From contig CM046853.1 of the NCBI GenBank assembly GCA_025617745.1, positions 17,093,174-17,157,173 on the forward strand: 64,000 bases of DNA, read 5' to 3'. Both the position numbers and the translations under genes were made by a program. Position 1 is the first letter of the stretch, and every line of letters begins with the position of its first letter. Below the pieces are notes generated by a model that was not told the origin of the DNA, did no database searches, and saw nothing but the letters and a program-made list of their open reading frames with translations. Positions 1-10,843 of the stretch are shown here, piece after piece. This DNA comes from Heliocidaris erythrogramma. Taxonomy: Eukaryota > Echinodermata > Echinoidea > Camarodonta > Echinometridae.

Positions 1-1082
1 CGGGTGGATTGTGTATGTATGTTCATTTTATCAGAAACAACCAGCGCTCGTTCCCCTCTCTCCCTCATTAACCCCCATCTTAAAAAAAACATCTAACCTA
101 TATTCTCCACTAAACTGAGTGCACAAAGTAGGAAATTGATCACCTGAAAATGAAACTGAACGCCCAAAAAGGCTCATCGCGTAGGAAATGCAATGCTCGC
201 ATAAATTTGGAAATTGAACGCACATGCGTGCGTGATTTTGATTTTACGGAAAGGAAATAAGAGCGCCCATAAATGAAATTGATCGATCGGATTTCTGAAT
301 TTGAAAGCCCGAATATTTTCGCGGGCGTGCGCTGTGTGAATCTGAATGCACGTTAATGAATTGGAATGGAAAAAGTATGAAATTGACCGGGAAAACCTAT
401 ATTAAACATTATTTATATAATAATAATATATAAATAATGTTTAAGAGAATATTCTCTTGCATACGATTCCACTTAGGTTCACGAAATTTAATCGCAAATA
501 AACATTAAAATATTACACACTTTGGGTGAGGAAAAAAAAAGTTTCACCCAACCCTTGGTAATTCAAATATCAATACACCCAGTCACTAAAATGAAATAAA
601 CGACTAAACTTCTGTTGTATTGTATTTTATTAAAACATCATTGATATTATATTCTGTTGTCTACAATTCCAGATATTAGGCTCACGAAAATGAGTAGCAA
701 AATAAACAAGTAAAATTAGACACTACTGTGGAATTAAAAAAAAATAATCCCAACCCTTGGTAATTTGAATAGCGATATACCCACTCACACGAATAAGATA
801 AACAAACGACTAAACTTCTAATGTATTGGATTGTATTTTATTAAACATCCATGTTCGCCCAACCCTTAATACTATAGTACATGTAATGAATATCAATACA
901 CAAGGATAAGTATAAACAGATGTTTAATTCGTTTCTAAAACAAATTAAACATCTATTTTATCAGTGAACGGTACATGATTGGCACAATATGCATCCCGGT
1001 TCTTTGATGCTCTCGAATAGCTTTAAATGGATCAGTTCTCTTCATCCTAGCCTATAACAGAGACGAACATTCCATCAGCACC
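1..1082. other. Non-coding upstream region with AT palindrome and degenerate direct repeats
   Basis: No gene is seen. A perfect 17-bp inverted repeat (402-418 and 427-443, 8-bp loop) makes an AT-rich hairpin. A unit beginning AACCCTTGGTAATT and ending near GTATTTTATTAAA occurs at about 550-640 and again at about 755-845, with a shorter echo near 857, so this is an old direct duplication. A TTTAAA near 1021 is the only TATA-like word close to the lectin start and is weak. Confidence 0.5.
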
Positions 1083-4000
1083 ATGGTTCCCACTCTCAAG
1101 CAAATTCCTCTCTTTCTTGCATCAGCTATGGTTCTACTGGCCTGCTCCAGGCGAGCCGATGCCAATCCCTGTTCTTGCCCAAAGCTTTGGACTCGATTTG
1201 AGTCAAACTGCTACAGGTAAGATGTGGCTCACTTTGGCTTAGTTTCATATTTAACGTCATTTGAATTTCAGCCTTTCGTCTATATAGAGCTATATAATTT
1301 GAGACTGATTATTATTGTGTGTCATCTTCACTTCTTTTCGTTTACACAATTTTTCGCCCGATGTTTGTTTGTTTGTTTGCTTGCTTTTATTTCTGCGTTC
1401 TAATAACAAATACAATAAATTTTTACGTAAGTATTACATAAGTAGAAAACCATGTACAATAATAGTATACAATAAACATAATACAAAGCATACAAACAAG
1501 AATAAGGAATATAATAGACCTATCTAAATATTTTTTTCTCCAATAAACTAGAGAGGTAATTTAGAACGCAGGAGACCACCAATGTTCCCAATCTATATAT
1601 AGAGGAAGCAAAGATAATAACGTTTTATTTGAATATACTTTGCGCCGGTATACCGTATAATGTTTATCCCCAAATTCAATTTTTACTCAATCCGTATATG
1701 ATTACCCAATGTCAATTTAATTGGACAGGTATACTTTTACCTGGTCTATGTTTTGTTTGACCAATTTTACAGCATGTTTGTTTGTTTGATTGATTTTATT
1801 TCTGCTTTCAATAGCATGATACAAAATATAATATTACAGAAAAAATATAATTGTCAGACATGAACAATTTACTTCTAAATACAAAGAAAATGTGTATGGG
1901 AAATTAACATTTTAGAATTAATAGGATTTGTGAACGCAGGAGACCGTCACTAGGAGCGAGTTACTTGATGTCGGTGGCGACCTAACTCCTTCTCACTAAA
2001 GAATAATATATCAACAGCCTTTTCACAGAGGCTCCCACATGTGATAACTTTCGTTCGTAGTTTAAACTTTTTTTTTGCAGAGAAGGTAAATGTCGATAAT
2101 TGCCTTCAATAAACGTATTTGTTTTATAAATTCCATTTAACCAGCCAGTAAATTTATTACATCTTTGAACACGTTGAGGAAATCGCAATTTCAATTAAAA
2201 ACTAAAGACCGTCATGGTCACCGACATCATAATCTATGCTCTCCTGAGGGCAAGGCCGTGCGCAGAAATTTTTTCCTGGGGGGGGGGGGGGGGGGGCAAG
2301 ATGATCGCTTTCAATATTGGATCATTTAAACGTCTAAAACCCGATTAAAAAAAAGTATGATTTTGAAATTTCTGGGGGGCAACTGCCCCCTGCCCCCCCC
2401 CCCCCCCCCCCCCCGCTGCGTACGGCCTTGCCTGAGGGCCAAGGTAGAAACATGGACCACAACCAAAAGGATGGAGGGAAAGCTCAGAGTTAAAAAGAGG
2501 GCTATGGAAAGAGTCATATAGCTGGGGTCAAGAAGAGGTACAGAGTAGTAATCGGGATTTGAGAGAAAATGCGAGATATAGATAAGATGGGCGGGTCATG
2601 ACTTGTAACCAGAAGATATGATGATAGGTGGATCGTACACAAACTTACAGACTGGACCCCTAGTGCTTATACCTGAACAAGAGGCAGGTAAAATAGGAGG
2701 TGGATGGACGATATCAGAGAATATTTTTATGGCAGCGTTTCATTGGAGAAGATGGCACAGGACCGAATAAAATGGAAAACTGATGAGGAGGCCTTCCTTT
2801 ATGATAGATAGATAGATAATACTACGTAGTATAGGTCCATAGATAGAGAGATGGTCACCGGCAATACCAGCCTATAACTGTCTCCGAAAATCAATGCACC
2901 CTTACCAGTACACAAAATTTATATAAATGGGCTATATGTACTTGTATTGATAAACCAAGATAATCTCTTGAAAACTTGCTGGTTCTTATTACTGGTAGAG
3001 GGTTTACCCTTTTCGTTCAAAACCGATGGATATTTTTATTTTCAGTTGAGCGCAGCCGAAAATGGCCATTCACTTGAGACTCAACCTTAAAGATGTATCG
3101 TTAACATGGTTAAAGACCATAATATTCATTTTGTTTGTTGTACCAAACCACAAATTGTATAGGAGATCGTAGCTGATGTACATAAAGGTCAAAATCAAAT
3201 ATAAATCCAATACAGGTTCTTTGGAGCTGAGAACAGTGTCAAGTGGGATGAAGCCGAAGTGATATGCCAAGAAAGCGACGAAAGCGTTCCCCACTTGGTT
3301 TCCATTCATTCCGCAGATGAGCAGAAATTCGTATACGAGATCTTCAAAAGTTCCACCACCCAAGACGTAAGAATCTTAGAAAGGGCGAATATATTTGCTT
3401 CATTGTCCATATAACCCCTATAACATTTTAGGAAGACAGACCCTGACATTATCATCATCATGAATTTGATATATACAGTAAATTTAAGTTGTTTGTCAAA
3501 AATGAAATAAACCAGAAATTTTATCAAACTGCCCGACTAAAGTATATACCAGTTTCCTACATCTACAATAATTCTGTATACTGTCTTGGATTTAATTGTT
3601 TTGGATGGGGGCTATAGGTTTATGGTAAGGATTTAGTATAAGGGATAGGGTAAGAATTTTATTCGAACTTTGAATTTCGGGTTTTGTGTAGAGTTTAGTG
3701 CCCGTTCGACTATGCTACGAATATTTCCCTGAATCATGCCTCATAATTATTGTTTCGATCATGTCACGAATGGTGACTTCTTAGTAGACTACGAGAACGA
3801 TGTCACAAGACTGACTGCCCAAGAGATTAAGAACGTCGGTCTCGTGAACTCTCAGATAACTTTTCAGAAGGCCAATTGCCCTTACAAAAATACTGCCATT
3901 GTATTTGTATAAATAATCTCTCCATCGCCACTTTGCCACTTGCCTCAGTTTATTTATTTGTTCATTGTAATAAATTGTTCCTTGATTTTGATCAATAAAA

Positions 4001-4455
4001 AATTAAATTCTAAAAAAAAAAATTATATAATAAAAAAGGACCGCCAGACCAACAAGTCGGTCTGGTGGGATGTAGGCCTATAGCCGTCGCGAAGAAATAC
4101 GATCGAGGGATAAGAAACACACATCCTTTCTTTCTTTCTTTCTTTCTTTTTTTTTTTTCTCTCTCTCTCTTTCCCCCTTCTTCTTTCCATTCCATGCTCT
4201 TTCCATCAACCTCATCAGGTCACTGCCAAGCGCGAGATGTGGATTGGCTTCAACGACCAAACCACTGAAGGCGTCTTCGAATGGAGCGATGGCACCCCGA
4301 ATGACTTCACCAACTGGAAGGGCAATAATCCTGATAACGCTGGCAGGGATGGCGAGGACTGTACCAAGATGGTAGCTAGAAAGTCAACAAACTGGGTCGA
4401 CGAACAGTGTTCAGCAGAACCCCGCTCTTACTTCCTCTGCAAGATGCCATTGTAG
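1083..4455 (+). CDS. Secreted C-type lectin (single CRD), three exons
   Basis: Spliced model: exons 1083-1216, 3216-3366 and 4219-4455, 173 aa. Donors are CAG|GTAAGA and GAC|GTAAGA; acceptors are TACAG and ATCAG; frame is kept at both junctions. Residues 1-27 form a signal peptide (hydrophobic LFLASAMVLLA, likely cleavage after ADA). The remainder is one C-type lectin domain: the entry CPKLW (32-36), cysteines C43, C62, C143, C159 and C169, the WIG core (103-105) and the closing YFLC (166-169). Family knowledge: such proteins are extracellular carbohydrate or ligand binders used in echinoderm immunity and biomineral matrix. Oddity: the sugar-selecting EPN/QPD position reads NPD (132-134) and the usual WND reads WVD (154-156), so calcium-dependent sugar binding may be altered. 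The acceptor of exon 2 has a poor pyrimidine tract. No polyadenylation signal was pinned down. Confidence 0.85.
1363..1950. repeat. Two copies of a dispersed repeat in lectin intron 1
   Basis: About 1363-1580 and about 1776-1950 share the same beginning (GTTTGTTTG, then TTTTATTTCTGC) and the same ending (ACGCAGGAGACC). Similar TTTATTTCTGC wording occurs near 56090. The pattern fits the tail of a retroposon family, but no promoter boxes or coding sequence were seen. Confidence 0.45.
2250..2431. mobile_element. Short inverted-repeat element (MITE) with G/C-run ends
   Basis: The ends are near-perfect inverted repeats (GCAAGGCCGTGCGCAG against CTGCGTACGGCCTTGC), each followed inward by a long G or C run. 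The sequence CTGAGG flanks both sides (2244-2249 and 2432-2437) and is the likely target duplication. It lies in lectin intron 1 and has no coding capacity. Confidence 0.7.
3736..3912 (+). other. 58-codon orphan reading frame inside lectin intron 2
   Basis: An ATG-to-TAA frame of 58 codons has a protein-like composition: charged residues alternate with hydrophobic ones, as in DYENDVTRLTAQEIKN and NSQITFQKANCPYKN. No clear splice acceptor precedes it and it cannot be read from lectin exon 2. It may be the last exon of another or decayed gene captured in the intron. I do not recognise the family, and chance remains possible. Confidence 0.25.
4126..4174 (+). repeat. CTTT and CT microsatellite
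   Basis: A TTTC run, then a T run, then CT repeats, directly upstream of lectin exon 3. It probably doubles as the pyrimidine tract region of that intron. Confidence 0.8.
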
Positions 4456-6334
4456 GAGTAGTAGTGTCCATTGCTGAAATACATATATATTTTAGGCTTA
4501 GAAAATGTACAGATAATAATGGAGAGCTATTGCTATAATTAGCACTAATCTTTCCCGCTATTTTTCATTTTCGTTAGCTGAATGATTTCTGTGGATTTAT
4601 TCATAAGTCTCTTGGTGTTTGTTTAGTACTAACTTTCAGGAATTATTCTTTTTCGTAAAATCGTTTTCGGGTTGCCGTTCTAAGTAATCTGGGGGCTTAA
4701 AAATGCAGATATAACATGATTCACTTTAACACCCTATGTGACATGACAGTGTCTGATCTAGTTATCCGAGAGCAGAGCACATTGATTTGTTTCTTTTGGA
4801 CTTTCGCGGGTTTATTTTGATCATAAGTAGCTTTCATTTACTTTACTTCGTCTATTATAAGTTGCCGTTCAGAATTAGTTTAGTGATCATATAAACTGGG
4901 CTGTCATAGTTTTACCAGATCGCCTGGTCACATTTTCTTAATCAGATTCTAGTCATTCTGACAAGGGTTCTGTTCACTTCAAATCCGAAGCTGCATAGTT
5001 TGGACTAGAATAGAGCAGGACAGGTGCCCGTGGCAATAGTTATTCTAGTCAAATCTGAATAGATTCTACATTTTGTTCTTAGAGTGTGTGGCAAGTTTTG
5101 CTTTAAAATATTAAATGTTTGACTGCGTGGAATGTCCTTGTGGCGATGGCACAAATATAAGTTTATTTTGTAGTAGATTATCTGATTACAGAAAGAAATT
5201 TATTTCACATATCCTCAAAAATGCATGCATGTGGCTTCCCTGAAGAAAACAAAGACTCTTTGTGTAAAATGTTAACACCAAAAGTGTTAAACTTTGCAGA
5301 GTTCTGGATTGACACGTAGCCAACAGAAATCTGGTAATATTTACTTAGTATCCCGTTGCCTGGTTATTTTAGGCACGTCTTCTCTAATCAAATCACCAAA
5401 TTCCTGGTGAACTAATGCATTTATGCACGGAAATAATTTACACGGAAAACTTTTAACCAGGCGTTTTCTTGTTTTCTTATTAGCGGTTTTGTTAGAGAAT
5501 ATAGTGAATTGCTCCTTGATATCAAAGGATGTCTATCTTTACTTCATTATTTAGAATCAGATATTTCGATACAGCTACACTACTGTTGTTTGACTACGTA
5601 TATAGCACTATGATGCTATCTTTAAACTTCTTCTTCCTTTTCATAATTTGTTGCCAGACTAGTCCAAATTAACATAATCTGAGATTCGTCCAGTTTAGTA
5701 CGCCTTGTGTTGATTATCTGCATGCATGAAAATGCTGCTCAGTATTCAGGAAATCAGCCTATTAAAGCAGTAAAAATAATTATGTACTTTCGCCAGAGAG
5801 AGGTAAATCTAACAAGCCTGTGTATGAATATTAAAAACAAAATTGATTAGGCCTAAATATTTGTTCTTTTGCCAATTATCTATTTTCTTTCATCTTATTA
5901 ATAATAAATAATGATCTTTGTGATTCGAATTATGAAAGAAATATTTAGTTATTCTTTCTTTATTTGCAGTTAAAAGAACAATTGTATCAGAATTGAGAGA
6001 GAGAGAGAGAGAGATAAACGGAGAGAGATAGAGATAGAGAAACGGAGAGAGAGGGATAGTCTGAGAACAAAAAAGGAGAGAGAAAGGTTCGGGGGGGATA
6101 AGAGGCAAAGATCGGGCTCTCCCTTTCCCCTTCTTCTTTTCTCATTATCGTTCCTCTATACCGTTCTATGCGAGGGGTCGTAGTATATAGGACTTTGCCT
6201 AATCCTATAGAGATTTATTTGTTTAAAAGGTAGCCTATATAAATAAGTTTTTGTAAGTAAGGCCTTTACCTATTGTTCAAGCAACTAGCTTTAACTCCTT
6301 ATTTATGTGCATTGAATTTCCTACTTTGATTATT
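4456..6334. other. Intergenic stretch without recognised genes
   Basis: AT-rich sequence following the lectin stop. A GA microsatellite lies at about 5995-6060. No convincing coding frame, RNA gene or inverted-repeat element was found. The lectin 3' untranslated region must start here, but its end is not obvious. Confidence 0.5.
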
Positions 6335-7294
6335 GTCTCGCCCACCGGAGGTGAAGGCGAGACTAAGGGATCCAAATGTGCGTCCGTCGTCCGTCCGTCC
6401 GTCCGTCACAAACGTTATGACAGATAACTTTGCAACCGTCACTCACTTTTCAACCAAACTTGGGTTGTAGATGCACTGAGGGGACCTGCATGTTATGGTG
6501 CCGTTGCAGGTCACATGATAAGGTCAAAGGTCATACGTTAAAGTTTACCTGCAAGACCTTCTTATGACAGATAACTTTGCAGCCATCACTCACTTTTCAA
6601 CCAAACTTGGGTTGTAGATGCACTAAGGGGACCTGCATGTTATGGTGCCGTTGGAGGTCACATGATAAGGTCAAAGGTCATTTCAGGTCAAACGTTAAAG
6701 TTTACCTGCAAGACTCTCTTATGACAGATAACTTTGCAACCGTCACTCACTTTTCAACCAAACTTGGGTTGTAGATGCACTGAGGGGACCTGCATGTAGG
6801 TGCCGTTGGAGGTCACATGATAAGGTCAAAGGTCATACCTGCAAGACTCTCTTATGGCAGATAACTTTGCAACCATAACTCACTTTTCAACCAAACTTGG
6901 GTTGTAGATGCACTGAGGGGACCTGCATGTTATGCTGCCGTTGGAGGTCACATGATAAGGTCAGAGGTCATACGTTAAAGTTTACCTGCAAGACTCTTAT
7001 GACAGATAACTTTGCAACCATCAATCACTTTTCAACCAAACTTGGGTTTTAGAAGCACTTGGGGGACCTGCATGTTATGCTGCCATCAGAGGTCACATGG
7101 TAAGGTCAAAGGTCATTTCAGGTCAAACATTATTGTTTACCCGCGAGACTCTCTTATGACATAACTTTTTAAACGTCACTTTCCAAACAGTAATGTAGAT
7201 TATGCAAGCATAACTTATGCAGATTTATGCACTTGGGGGACCTGTTGCCGCAGCAGAGATCACGATATTTCTAGTTATCGCATGTGGGCGAGAC
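6335..7294. mobile_element. Inverted-repeat element with tandem ~145-bp units carrying DR1 motifs
   Basis: The ends are an 11-bp inverted repeat, GTCTCGCCCAC and GTGGGCGAGAC. The left end also folds on itself (GTCTCGCC pairing with GGCGAGAC at 6335-6363) and is followed by a GTCC microsatellite. Inside are about five tandem units with spacing 147, 155, 135 and 145 bp. Each unit has the phrase CTTTTCAACCAAACTTGGGT and a run of AGGTCA half-sites. No open frame of note, so it is non-autonomous. Confidence 0.7.
6521..7115 (+). promoter_or_regulatory. Five DR1-type AGGTCA direct repeats
   Basis: AGGTCA-A-AGGTCA occurs at 6521-6533, 6668-6680, 6823-6835 and 7103-7115; the copy at 6958-6970 has G as spacer. 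An extra AGGTCA lies 7 bp upstream of each, and two units add a fourth half-site downstream. DR1 is the classic binding arrangement for HNF4, RXR and COUP-TF type receptors. Function here is inference. Confidence 0.55.
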
Positions 7295-8584
7295 ACATTA
7301 TCGCTAATGCCTTGTTTTTACAGGTATAGCGATTTTTTTTTCTTTTCGGGGGACATTAAAATAGACACGCTGAACCACCGCACAGTGGGCCAGAATGGCT
7401 CCAAAGTGCGCCAAAATGCATATTCACTGAGTTTCACTGAAAATTTAAAGTTAGATGATGGGTTTATGGGTATTCAGACCCGCAGAATCTAATGAAAATA
7501 TTTTCAAATACCTATGACGTCATTAAAATACCGATTTCTGATTGGCTACCAAAATCCAATGGAAAATAACATATTATTTCTCGCATTATACAATGATTTT
7601 CATATCTCATAAAATGGATAATGCAATCTCTATGCCTTTATATCAAAGGTTGAAAACTGCATGTGTTAACTTAAAGCTCAGGCATATGGTACGTAAGAGT
7701 GACTTAAACGGGGGGGGGGGGGCGTACTGGGACATATTTGTAATAAGGAGAAATTTGCAATGTATGATGTGATTACTTTAAATAGAACTTTAATAATGCT
7801 GATAAAATAATAATATTCAGCTAGCTGAAAAATGAGTTATTAAATGAGGTTTTTAAAAATGAAATCACTAAGAAGTAAATCTGTACTATCTAGTTATCAA
7901 AATCATAATACTGACTGATAAAGTCCATGTATATTTTAAGTCCTTTTGCTCTATTGTTTATACTGTCAGAAGAGTGAATTATTTCGAAATGCCTTTGCCT
8001 TGAAATATTCACTGAAGGCATTGTGAATTACTCAAAATGTTGGGTCTGTAAAATAAAGATAGAGAACATTTTGAGAGCTTGGTTTTGGAGTTGGACAAAT
8101 TATGATACAAATTATGGTTTATCCAAAGCCCTATAATTTATTATCTTGTTTACTTCTTATCAGTGTTAATCAAAAGATGGGACCTTGCCGTGTAAAAAAA
8201 AAAGTCATGAGCGCCCCCGTGCGCATGACTTTCAGCGGCTGCGCGGTCCAAAATTAACATATTTTCCGGGTAATGTGTCAGGGAAAATCGGCTCTAATAT
8301 AAAAAGGGGCAGAAGGTGGCAGCCAAATCTGGTATCAGCAGGGGGTCTCAACTCCGCTTCTGCATCCGGCTTTCCATGGGGGCATTTCCGGCGGGTCAAA
8401 AGTGCACACTGCTCCCACTTTTCATGTATTAGCCTATGAAGCCAACTTTTTTTCAGTGTACCAGCGAAAACCAGATTTTAGCCGGCGCGCAGCGCGTAAA
8501 GTTATTGAAATTATATATTTGAATATTCATGACCTTTTATAACTAATTAACATAAAATTAAACTGTACTTAGGCGTATACTGTA
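7295..8584. other. Non-coding stretch, no gene recognised
   Basis: Contains a poly-G run near 7710 and a GC-richer block at 8180-8500 that resembles a dispersed repeat but has no visible ends. Short open frames look like chance. Confidence 0.45.
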
Positions 8585-8890
8585 CTTTTGCAGCAAAAAT
8601 GTGCAGAAGATGATGAAGAACTAGAAGACAAAGATAAAGAAGAAGAAAAAAAAGAAGAGGAAGAAGATGAAATAGAAGACGAAGAAGAAAAAAGAAGAGG
8701 ACGAGGAAAAGGAAGAAGAGGAAGAAGAAAAGGAAGATGAAGAAAAGAAGACGAAAAAGAAGATGAAGATGAAAAGGAAGTGCAAGAGGAAGAAGAAAAA
8801 AAAGATGAAGAGGAAGAGGAGGAAGAAGAGGAAGAGGAGGAAGAAGAACAAGAGGAAGAAGAAGAGGAGGAGGAGGAAGAAGAAGCCCTC
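8585..8890 (+). repeat. Polypurine (GAA/GGA) tract of about 300 bp
   Basis: Almost uninterrupted purines on the + strand, followed after about 290 bp by a shorter polypyrimidine tract (about 9176-9236) and, between them, a C run with CA repeats (about 9039-9070). Long open frames here on both strands are composition artefacts. Such tracts can adopt triplex (H-DNA) structure. Confidence 0.8.
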
Positions 8891-9980
8891 CTTCGATATT
8901 GAATTTCCCTTCATTGAACGCTTTTCTTGTGCCTTGCAGATCTGGCATATCATATGTCAAGTAAAAGTACAAAGGGAAAATTTGCTCCCCATGACATCAT
9001 ATATGTACCACCATGCACTGGCTTCTGGTGCATGTACCCCCCCCCCCCCCCCACACACACACACACACAAAAACCCAAAACAAAACAAAAACACAAACAA
9101 AAACAACAAAAAAGGCACAAAACAAAACCCAACAAACAGCAACAAACAAACCTAAAAAATCTGATTTGATTTTTGTCTTCTTCTTCTTCCTCTTCTTTTT
9201 TCTTCTTCATCTTCTTCTTTTTTATTCATCTTCTTGTAAAATGAGTCCATCAACAGAAAACCCACACAATTCAGTCTATCATCCAGTTATTCAAGGTTGC
9301 ATAAGGCTGTATTTACACCAATCCATCTTCACACTTCAGAACACATGCCATATTGTGCCTGCATCATCATCAGCAGCACCACCACATCTTTCACAAAATT
9401 TTTGGGGAAAAAAAACAAATAGAAGTTTCTCAGTGTGAAATGATGTTTATTAAACTAACTCACTTATCAACATAAAAGTTAATGCTCTCTTGAAATGCAA
9501 TATACAGATTATAACATGTTGTTCATGGACAACAAATCACGGGGCAGGTGAGGGGGCGGCATACCAATTGCTATTTTATTTCAGTTTGTAAGCAAACAAG
9601 TTTAAATCTAGTGACATCCGATATATAGGTGGATTATAATGTATATCCATGTACATCCCTTCAATCTATCATCAGAATATACAAGACATAAAAGTCCAAA
9701 GAGACCACCTTACTGCCCAAAATGATGAGGCGATGTTTGTCCAAATATTGGTAGTTTTGAAAATTTCGGGGTGGGCTGAAACTCCCAAGCGCCTGATTCG
9801 TTTGCCTAGAAACATGCCCCAGATTGATGGCACAACCATTGCACAGATGATAACAAGAGCCCCAGGGGGCACGACGCTCACCTGAGGTGGATCAATTCAC
9901 ATCTGGTGCATGTTCTCTCTAGCACCACCAGGAGAAGTTAGAAATTGAAACAACTAGGAGGATGTACATGAGATGATGTA

Positions 9981-10191
9981 CACTCTTAGAAATGTTGGGT
10001 AAATGCCACTGGGTAAATGAAGATTGGGCATAGGTTGGTTAAATCTTGCTCAACTTTTACATGCATTTACCCAACATTGGTCAAAAATAAGAATGAAATT
10101 GGTAAAGTTTACCCAAAAGTTGGTCGGACTCATAAGGACCCTCATGTTGGGTAAAATTTGGGTAAAATTTTGCCCAATATTTCTAAGAGTG
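9981..10191. mobile_element. TA-flanked palindromic MITE (Tc1/mariner-like)
   Basis: The ends CACTCTTAGAAATGTTGGG and CCCAATATTTCTAAGAGTG are inverted copies and are flanked by TA on each side. The interior repeats GGGTAAA-type words in both orientations. The TA duplication is what Tc1/mariner superfamily elements leave. Confidence 0.75.
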
Positions 10192-10676
10192 TAAGAAATT
10201 AACATATCCCCCCCCCCCCCCCGGTTCTGGAGAAGGAGATGTTTTGGAGAAGATCAGAACGTACATTTTGCCTGGCAGCGCCCCCCCCCTTGAAATTTAC
10301 ATAGCTTTTACAATTGGGGGCCTTCCCCCTAGGCCCCCTGGGCCCCCCTGGGGGCCACATGTACCATTTTAGCGAATTTGGGTCCCCTACCCCTAAGGAT
10401 GATTCCTATCAAGTTTGGTTGAATTCCAATCATGTGATTTGGAGAAGAAGATCAGAATGTACATTTTGCCTGCCAGCCCCCCCCCTCCAGTATGTTACCC
10501 CCACAGGGCCCCTATAGGGCCACTCAGAGAAATTTCATGAACAACATTCATTCTTCATCTATAGAGGTATCTCCATACACAATACCAAGTCTGAGCTATG
10601 CCTGGTTCTGGAGAAGATGATGTTTGAAATTTACATAGCTTTTACAATTGGGGGCCCTCCCCCTGGGCCCTCCCCT

Positions 10677-10813
10677 TGTAATGTAGTGCATGTACCAACA
10701 GAGGGCGTTATCATAAATAGCGCACACAACATGGCGGACTGAATAAACGAGCACCAAGTACAATCTAGTATTGTCTCCCCCTGTGTACTGTATCTGTGTA
10801 CCTAAACGTCACA
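10677..10813 (+). repeat. 5' LTR of the Ty3/gypsy element
   Basis: 137 bp, TG...CA. It contains GAATAAACGAGC, where AATAAA may serve polyadenylation, and an ATGGCGG word. It is unusually short for a gypsy LTR. Confidence 0.92.
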
Positions 10814-10814
10814 C

Positions 10815-10826
10815 TGGCGACGACGG
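10815..10826 (+). other. Candidate primer-binding site
   Basis: TGGCGACGACGG starts two bases after the 5' LTR. TGG pairs with the CCA end of a tRNA, as expected for minus-strand priming; the tRNA species was not identified. Confidence 0.6.
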
Positions 10827-10843
10827 ATTAAATTGCAAGAATC

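Noticed and set aside
2326-2517. Glycine-rich short minus-strand frame
   Set aside because: Translation of a C/G run at the end of a MITE.
3070-3363. 97-codon minus-strand frame
   Set aside because: It is the antisense of lectin exon 2, which is clearly coding on the + strand.
8547-9155. Several frames rich in Lys/Arg/Glu or Leu/Phe/Ser
   Set aside because: They mirror the polypurine tract on both strands; no start context, splice sites or family similarity.
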